From: Phoronis australis
Taxonomy: Eukaryota; Phoronida; Phoronidae
Assembly (NCBI GenBank): GCA_002633005.1
Contig: NMRA01000039.1
Location: forward strand, 363,225 to 427,224
Direction of reading: 5' to 3'
Length of the DNA stretch: 64,000 bases
Of this stretch, positions 56,905 to 64,000 are shown one piece after another. The position numbers and the translations under genes are program-made. Positions within the stretch are counted from its first letter, which is position 1, and each line of letters opens with the position of its first letter. The notes below the pieces were generated by a model. The model was not told the origin of the DNA and made no database searches. It saw nothing but the letters and a program-made list of their open reading frames with translations.

Positions 56905-58231
56905 GAACTCTTTAAATTTACCACCCGTCTAGTTCAAAGTGTGACGTTGAAGTGTCAACGTCGTGCTTACCGCTTACTGTGTTGTTCTCGCCGGCAACCT
57001 CGTGCGCGTATTTCTCACCCTCCATGGTGGTGACCGTCAGGAGGTAGCAAGCTCCTCTGTCCTTTTCAAATTTATTTTATACAATGTACTAAGTAGCAAA
57101 CCAATGTTTTGCAGCCAGTATAATTCATCGTCGGTGGGTACACGAATAGGCGGGTTAAGGGGTGCCAAGGTATCCCCTTACAGATCGTTCGACCAAAAAA
57201 CAAAGAATTACGCCTAGTTTAGAACCTATAATGGCGTTTTCCTTCAAGTTACTGTGGTTGGCACCTCCTACAACATCCAGATCCGCTAATAACCCGGATA
57301 CAAGTAGGGACGTTCTGGATTACACCGCGACACTGAGTCTCGCTGTATTTGCCCACAATGGCGTAAACATCCGTCGGCCACATTTGCTGCCTCGTTTCCA
57401 TTCCACTGGGAGTTTCGCGTGTTATTTCTCTGTTGTGTGATTCCATACAAGTTTTTTCTGGATTGCGTTAATCTATTCTTCCTAGCAATGTCAACGAAAT
57501 GTTACAGCTGTGCTGTGGGCTGCAACTCCGACGGGAAAAAGCTTCTGGGCAATACCAGTGGATGCGTGATCTGAAATACCTCGCCTTCCCGACATCAATG
57601 TGAGACACGAAAATGTGCCTCAGTCAGTCACTCCCTTTCTTAGCTTCGAGACAAAGGAGAGTTGGTTCACATTGCATGGTACCCGAGCTCACTTTGTGAA
57701 GAACCTGTTAAAGATGTTGCAAACTCACCCTGCGTCCGGAAAAACATTAACTTGGATTTCGCGGACTACTTTAGTAACCACAGTATAGGATACTGTACCA
57801 ACACGTTCGTTACTCAACTAACTAGATGATTTCATGGTTGGGAAAAAACGTGTCGCTCTTTATCACCTTATTTCAAGTTAAGATATTTGGCTTGCCACAA
57901 TGAGTTATTCCCTGCTGAGAATGGCTTCGTGTAAAAATGACATGACATCTCGTTTCAAACCCAGAAACCACTTCTCACTTGGATAAGTTACAAATCTCAG
58001 GGCATCTAACGCCAAGTGATTCAGACAAAAAACCACTCGACGCAATGTGTTGATTATTAGTCGCAGGTTTGTGTCTAAATGCCGAAATCTCAAAATTGGA
58101 AAAGGAAAATATACCAAAATAATTCTGTCTCTATAATGTCTTTTCACGATATTGTCGCTATGTACTAGAATTGGTCTCAATTGTTCACAGTTTTTGAGGG
58201 CATTTTGTGATTGGTGTAAATTAAAGACTCA
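56905..58231 (-). repeat. tRNA-Lys tandem array, unit 1 (tRNA lost)
   Basis: Shares TTACTGTGTTGTTC, AAGCTCCTCTGTCCTTTTCAA, CCAATGTTTTGCAG, ACAAAGAAT and CGTCCGGAAAA blocks in order with the next units. The tRNA position (about 57.0 kb) holds unrelated sequence. Confidence 0.65.
57484..57600 (+). pseudogene. Short THAP-like fragment in unit 1
   Basis: ATG-initiated MSTKCYSCAVGCNSDGKKLL, then after a frame change WMRDLKYLAFPTS. The Cys-rich start and FP motif resemble a THAP N-terminus, broken by stop codons. Weak. Confidence 0.25.
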
Positions 58232-59747
58232 CAGGCCACCGCCCACAACCCTGAACACGTCAGCAGCGGTTGTCACGTTTAGTGGCATTTAATTTTCAGG
58301 TTCGCTGCTTACAGATGAAATTTATCATCCCTCTATTTCACAGTAAGTCTGTGGTTTGATCTTCAGAATTGTGTAATATTTAATACATGGCGTGAAATTG
58401 AAGTATAACCGTGTTCAGGACTTGTCGTTTACTGTGTTGTTCACTTGACCTGGTGGAAAAGAAATCAAACAAAAGATATATTCGCCCAACGTGGGGATCG
58501 AACCCACAACCCTGAGATTAAGAGCCTCATGTTTGCTTATTGATGGTGATTTGTGTAATTTGCATTTGCCTTAAATTGTTTCCAACCTGGATGTGGGTAT
58601 ATACATTATTTCTACTTTGGAACAGATAATATTGCGTCAAAAATAGCAACGTATTAGACTGTGGTTTTGAATGTATCTTGTCATCGTTTTTCAGTTAATA
58701 GGGATTATTCGGCAGCATCGTGTGGATATTTTTGTTACCCCACTCTTGCAAGCTCCCTCATTGTTCTCAAATTTTGTACAGTGCACTAAACAGCACCCCA
58801 ATGTTTTGCAGTGTAAGTATAGTCCGTGAGAAGCGAGTATATGAATTGGCTGATTTAGGGGAGGCAAGATACCCCCTAAGGACTCGACCAGAGAACAAAG
58901 AACTCCGACATGTCGAGTTTAGAACATATACGGGCGTTCTTCTTTAAATACACCTCCTGCATACAACACCCTAGATCCGCTAATGACACGTATACAAATT
59001 GGGCCACACTGCATCATACCCGAACTCAATTTGTAAAGAATTTGTTAATGCTGTTGTATACGGTAAACTCAAACTGCGTCCGGAAAAAAATAGCTTTTGA
59101 TTTTGCCGACTACTGACCATTATAAAACTGGTCCCGACATCTCCTTACTCAACAAATTAGATGAACTTAGGGTTAGGAAAAAAGTGCCGCTTTTTATAGT
59201 TCAAGCTCGAAAATTCAGCTTCCCACGATGAGTTATTTTGTTTCCCGACAATGGTCTCGAGCAGCAACGACGTGTCATCTCCTTTCAAGACCAGCAACCA
59301 CGTCTACCTTCCGTAAGGAACAAATCATTAACATTCAAGCTCTGTAATGCCAAGTGCTCTAGACAAGGAAATGTCGTCTTTGATAGAAGACTGATCGCCG
59401 GTTTACGACAACTTTAATTACAAAAATCTTCAGTTATTCACTATCGTGCTTAAAAGCCCCTCTTTAAATGTGTGATGATATTTATTTCATTGATTCATTT
59501 AAATTCGTTTTAATATTTAGCAGTGTGGGTATTGTATAATCAAGAACGTGCTGCAATGTGTTGATTTATTTTTCTCCGCAGTTTTTTGACTGAATGCCGT
59601 AATCTGACGACTGAACAAAAACATATCAAAAAGAAAATAAGTATCTCTCTATAATGGGTCTATACAGTATTGTCACTATGTACTAGAAATGCTCTCAAAC
59701 TTTCTCTTGAAGGGCATTTTGAGGTGCGTGTAAATTATGCAATTACA
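58232..59747 (-). repeat. tRNA-Lys tandem array, unit 2
   Basis: Unit length 1,516 bp measured from one AGGCCACC block to the next. Very similar to unit 3 throughout. Confidence 0.8.
58483..58530 (-). pseudogene. Truncated tRNA-Lys (3' two-thirds)
   Basis: Minus strand ATGAGGCTCTTAATCTCAG then GGTTGTGGGTTCGATCCCCA and CGTTGGGCG. Anticodon arm (CTT), T-arm and 3' acceptor strand are present; the 5' acceptor strand and D-arm are missing. Confidence 0.8.
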
Positions 59748-61285
59748 GGCCACCGATTACTCTCTTCAACATTGAACAGGTCAGCACCGTTATCACATTG
59801 CGCAGTTTTGAAATTTGCAGGTTTGCTGACTTCTGTATAAATTTACCATCTCTTTATTAGACAATTGGTCTATTGTTTAATCTACTGAATTACGTAATTT
59901 TGTAATAAAAGGCGTGAAATTGGAGTGTAATCGGATTCAGTATATCTCTCTTACTGTGTTGTTCTTGTGGCGTGATGGAAAAACAAAACGTATGCGACCA
60001 ACATGGGGCTCGAACCCACGACCCTGAGATTAAGTGTCTCATACTCTACCGTCTGAGCTAGCCGGGCTTAGCTTATTGGTAGTGATTTGTGTATTTTGCA
60101 TTAACCTAAAATTGTTTCCAACCTGGATGTGGGTTTTTACATTATTTCCAATTTACAATAGATAATATTGCGTCAAAAATAGCAACGTATTAGACTGTGG
60201 TTTTGAATGTATCTCGTCATCGTTTTTTTCAGCTAATACGGGTAGTTCTGCAGCATCGTGTGGATATTTTGTAACTCCACTCTTACAAGCTCCTTCATCC
60301 TTTTCAAATTTATTTTGTACAGTGCACTAAACAGCACCCCAATGTTTTGCAGTGTAAGTATAATCCGTCAGAAGCGAGTAAATGAATTGGCGGATTTGGG
60401 TGGGTCAAGACATCCCCTAAGAACTCGACCAGAAAACAAAGAACGCCGGCATGTCGAGTTTAAGAACATATACTGGCGTTCTTTTTCAAATACAACTCCT
60501 ACAATACCCTAGATCCGCTAATGACACGTCTACAAATTTGGCCACACTGTATCGTACCCGAACTCAATTTGTGAAGAATTTTCTATAGGTGTTGTAGACG
60601 GTTAACTCGCACTGCGTCCGGAAAAAGCTAGCTTTTTATTTCGCCGACTACTGACCATTGTAAAACTGGTCCCGAAATCTTCCTTACTCAACAAATTAGA
60701 TGAACTTAGGGTTAGGAAAAACGTTCCGCTTTTTATAGTTCAAGCTCAAAATTCAGCTTCCCACGATGAGTTATTTTGTTTCTAGACAATGGTCTCGAGC
60801 AGCAACGACTTGTCGCCTCCTTTCAAGACCAGCAATTATGTCTACCTTCCGTAAGAAACAAATCATTAACATTCAAGCTCTGTAACACCAAGCGCTCTAG
60901 ACAAAAAAAACAGTGTTTTGATAGAAGACTGATCGCCGGTTAACGGCAACTTTAACTACAAAAATCTTCAGTTATTCACCATCGTGCTTAAAAACCCCTC
61001 TTCAAAGTTGCTATGATATTTATTGCGTTGATTCATTTAAATTTGTTTTAATATTTAGCAGTGTGGTTATTGTATAATCAAGAACGTGCTGCAATGTGTT
61101 CATTTATTTTTCTCCGCAGGTTTTTGACTGAATGCCGTAATCTGATGACTGAACGAAAACATACCAAAAAGAAAATAAGTATCTCTCTAAAATGGGTCTA
61201 CACATTATTGTCACTATGTACTAGAAATGGTCTCAATTTTTCTCTTGAAGGGCATTTTGAGATGCGTGTAAATTATGTAATTACA
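59748..61285 (-). repeat. tRNA-Lys tandem array, unit 3
   Basis: Unit length 1,538 bp. Shared blocks with unit 2 include GTGCACTAAACAGCACCCCA, GAACATATAC(G/T)GGCGTTCTT and TTCAGCTTCCCACGATGAG. Confidence 0.8.
59995..60067 (-). pseudogene. tRNA-Lys(CTT)-like copy with damaging changes
   Basis: 73 nt copy differing from the intact gene at several sites. The universal U33 before the CTT anticodon is A (loop CACTTAA). Acceptor pair 2-71 is mismatched (C-T). Likely non-functional. Same flanking T-rich terminator as the intact copy. Confidence 0.8.
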
Positions 61286-61515
61286 GGCCACCGATCACTT
61301 TCTTCAACATTGAACAGGTCAGCACCGTTATCACATTAAATAGTATTTAATTTTCAGGTTTGCTGACATATGTTTACATTTACCATATCTCTTTTACACA
61401 ATTGGTCTATTGTTTAATCTACTGGATTGCGTAATTTTGTAATAAAAGGCGTGAAGTTGAAGTGTAAACGGATTCAATATTTCTCGCTTACTGTGTTGTT
61501 CTTGTGGCGTGATGG

Positions 61516-61525
61516 AAAAACAAAA
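61516..61525 (-). terminator. Pol III terminator of tRNA-Lys
   Basis: TTTTG then TTTTT on the minus strand just after the tRNA 3' end. Confidence 0.7.
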
Positions 61526-61531
61526 CAAATG

Positions 61532-61604
61532 CGCCCAACGTGGGGCTCGAACCCACGACCCTGAGATTAAGAGTCTCATGCTCTACCGACTGAGCTAGCC
61601 GGGC
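61532..61604 (-). tRNA. tRNA-Lys-CTT: tRNA-Lys (anticodon CTT)
   Basis: GCCCGGCTAGCTCAGTCGG at the 5' end, anticodon loop CTCTTAA, T-arm GTGGGTTCGAGCCCCAC and acceptor 3' strand GTTGGGC with discriminator G. All four stems pair (two G-U in the acceptor). To my knowledge it equals the common vertebrate tRNA-Lys-CTT sequence. A-box (TAGCTCAGTCGG) and B-box (GGTTCGAGCCC) are consensus. Reads Lys AAG codons. Confidence 0.95.
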
Positions 61605-61609
61605 ATATA

Positions 61610-63850
61610 AATATCATTCCATGCCCTATTCATACAGTATAATTATGTCAATAAGCGTGACCTGCACCCTTATGATAACCCGCCAAGAATATCTGTACCT
61701 TTTGTCCTCGCTCAGGCACTGGCTCGCTACACCAGCCTAAGACTTATCACTGCCTTATTGAGTCTGAAAGGATTCAGTTTAACGCTTTAGCTGCCAATAA
61801 AGTTACTTTTCAATTTACGTTTAAGGATGGTAACAAACAAATTAACCAACCCCATCTGCAATGCTACATTTTAACCATCTACCCGCAGGAAGATCCACCG
61901 TCTTGTTATACGGTACAAGTAGACATGGACTTCTAGGCGTTCATGATTTAGTTGCCTAGGTGTCCTCGTTGTCTATGCGACTCGTCTAAACTTAATTCGC
62001 TGTGGTGTAGATTTTTATTATTGATATCGTTTACGGTAATTCCTCGTTCATTTAGCTCACAATCTTGGCCAACAAGTGAAATTCTATTTTGTCAAAATTT
62101 CTCTACAAAAATTAAGATTGAGATTACTTTATTCTGTTAGGACTACCGGGGTTTTTCTCACTGTAGACGTCATATAACAACTTGCCCAATGTTGCCGTAA
62201 AGTAATCAGTCTTTGAAAAATTGGAAATGGACAATGTTGGCATATTTCTGTGCCATATAAGTGGTGAATTACTTAGGTATTATGCGTTTGTCGTATAATT
62301 TTTCGAACATATAAAAATGACTTTTATAACTTTCGTGTCTCCTTACATTTCGGTGCGTTAGTGCTCTGCGTGTGTATGTTTAGTATTGTTTTACCCCGAA
62401 GACAACTAGTTGAAGTATTCGGCGAAGCAGGTATGAGATGTGTAAAGTACAGGATTACTCGAGTGTGTCTCAGACAACAGTTCAATAGCCGTTAAGATCT
62501 TTTTCATCAAAATATTAAGAATTTCCTTTTTTTCTGTTTCATTTTCGCCACTGCAAGGCAGTGAACTTCAATTGTGCTTAATTAAACCACCTCAGATAAG
62601 TTACTCGTGAGCTCATTTTGCCCATCACATAATGTGGCCGATGTCATTAAAAAGTGTTGAGACTGACCACAAGGGATTCAATCCAATAATTAGTCAAAGA
62701 TTGGAAACATTATAAGTTTTGATTCACGCCTAAAATTATAAAAAATCTAAGCTGAGCATGAATGCCAAGCCATTTCTGAAAAACAAAAAGGTTCATGTAG
62801 ACTCACCCTGCTATAACAATGCAGGAATTCAAAAGGCCCTATATGAGCCTTTATAAAACCGTTCACATAGCTCTTTCGTAGAACATGATAGAGCGGGGGT
62901 ACTTACTCAAAAATTTTACACTGAGGGAAATGGCCTCTTTGCTTACATCAAACCAAAAATAGAATGATTAGTTCTAGCTTGTACCTGAGGACTCGTTTTG
63001 AAGTCTAGTGCGTGTAACTATTTAAAGAACAATCGCAAAGTATCTACCTGAAGGCGACCCATAAATGTACTCTTTCCTTTGCAGTCACCAATTTAAAACA
63101 CAGGGTGACTTTCATCAGTTGAAAGATATCAGTAGAATATAACGTTTCGTAACTTTCAGACCTGCTTTTGTTTGTCCTATTTTTTTTAAATGGACTTGGT
63201 TTCCTCAGTAACCTCATTACTTTTGGCGGGAGTTGAGTGAGTACCCATAATGCCTGAGTCATCTGTCACTCACTTCCGTTGGCCATTTCATTTGGCGGTG
63301 CACCACCAAAATAGAAATTAAACTTAACATTGAGTTATCTTGAGTGACCATTATATGGGCTTAAGTTTCGATTGAACTAACTTGCTTTAAAATTCTTATG
63401 ATTTTTTTATTAAAATGAAGCGGAAAGTGTATCTTTAAACGTGGCGTTCCCGAGAGTTTTGAAGGAGGCCGAGGTCCTGATAATAATTGCCGGGATTTTT
63501 TAAATAATACCCTTCAGGTACTCGGTCGCTCCTGTCCTTATTGTTCGTGTATAGACGTGTCATGCAGGTAGTCAGGTATGCAAGATAACTCCTGGGGGTA
63601 TTCTTTGTGCAATGGCTTGTGTTCGTGAAACACGCACTCTGCGGCAGCTTGATTTCTCAGGAGAAGGGCACGTAGTGCGATCGGCTAGTCGACACTGAGG
63701 TCTAAGTCAACCTGGTGCGATGTTGCCTGACGTTATTTCAGGCACAGTTGTAGGTTACTTGTTGAAGTGCAAGGTCTCTGGTGTCTGTATTTTCCACTCA
63801 AACTATCTGTAATAGACGTCACGGACAACAATAGACACCCTCTAATCGGA
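61610..63850. other. No gene seen
   Basis: AT-rich sequence with short open frames only. No named repeat recognised. Confidence 0.4.
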
Positions 63851-63855
63851 CTTAC

Positions 63856-64000
63856 TTTACATTTTATAACCGGCAACTTGCGAACAAGCTCCACAACTGG
63901 TACATGATCGTTTGGACACATTTCTATGACGGGCGTGAGACTCGCCCCGCCCACGTTTTCGCACCAGTCAACCACGCCGTGGTGGTAGATCAGCTTCGGG
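63856..64000 (-). CDS. Possible exon of another gene, cut by the window edge
   Basis: On the minus strand an open frame enters from beyond 64000 (KLIYHHGVVDWCENVGG ...) and ends PVIKCK at a strong GTAAGT donor. No ATG lies at its beginning within the window, so it would be an internal or first exon continuing off the edge. I do not recognise the protein. Confidence 0.35.

Larger units (their letters stand above)
61286..61604 (-). repeat. tRNA-Lys tandem array, partial unit 4
   Basis: Similarity to units 2 and 3 stops exactly at the 5' end of the intact tRNA (61604). The array boundary therefore coincides with the gene. Confidence 0.75.

Overview
The window is animal nuclear DNA. It has long introns with GT/AG splice sites, many MITE-like elements, SINE-like units and tRNA genes, and no bacterial-style packing. 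One large gene dominates: a fibrillar collagen on the minus strand, with its start codon at 42564 and its stop codon ending at 14028. I assembled 37 coding exons. Every exon has GT/AG sites and the frame stays open throughout, giving about 1,561 residues. The layout is signal peptide, VWC domain, short minor triple helix, N-telopeptide with one Lys, a long uninterrupted Gly-X-Y helix, C-telopeptide and a four-exon COLFI C-propeptide. A VWC-type N-propeptide indicates clade A (the type I/II/III lineage). The divergent C-propeptide, fused helix exons and repeat content suggest an invertebrate deuterostome such as a lancelet or hemichordate. That assignment is inference.

The collagen has odd features. 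Its main helix counts to 1,119 residues against about 1,014 in vertebrate fibrillar chains. The N-terminal cross-link Lys and a GFPGER integrin motif sit at nearly vertebrate positions, so the extra ~105 residues lie downstream. The C-propeptide lacks both cysteines (C2 and C3) that form the inter-chain disulfide. A single N at 18611 splits two near-identical ~467 bp blocks that meet exactly at an exon edge, which looks like unmerged haplotypes.

Left flank (1-14 kb): no convincing host gene. It holds dispersed repeats, a tandem duplication carrying a tRNA-derived SINE head, a TTAA-flanked element encoding a THAP zinc finger (4000-5651, Kolobok-like), and nested MITEs at 8.9-10.6 kb. Collagen introns carry several smaller elements.

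Right flank (42.6-64 kb): a TATA/inverted-CCAAT promoter candidate for the collagen, a GA microsatellite, an open frame broken by one TGA, a hammerhead-like Penelope-type motif, degenerate repeats, a second TTAA-flanked THAP element with a frameshift, THAP relics, and a 384 bp inverted repeat with a 121 bp spacer. It also holds a ~1.5 kb tandem array whose units carry tRNA-Lys(CTT): one intact copy, one mutated and one truncated. At the right edge a possible exon of another minus-strand gene runs off the window.
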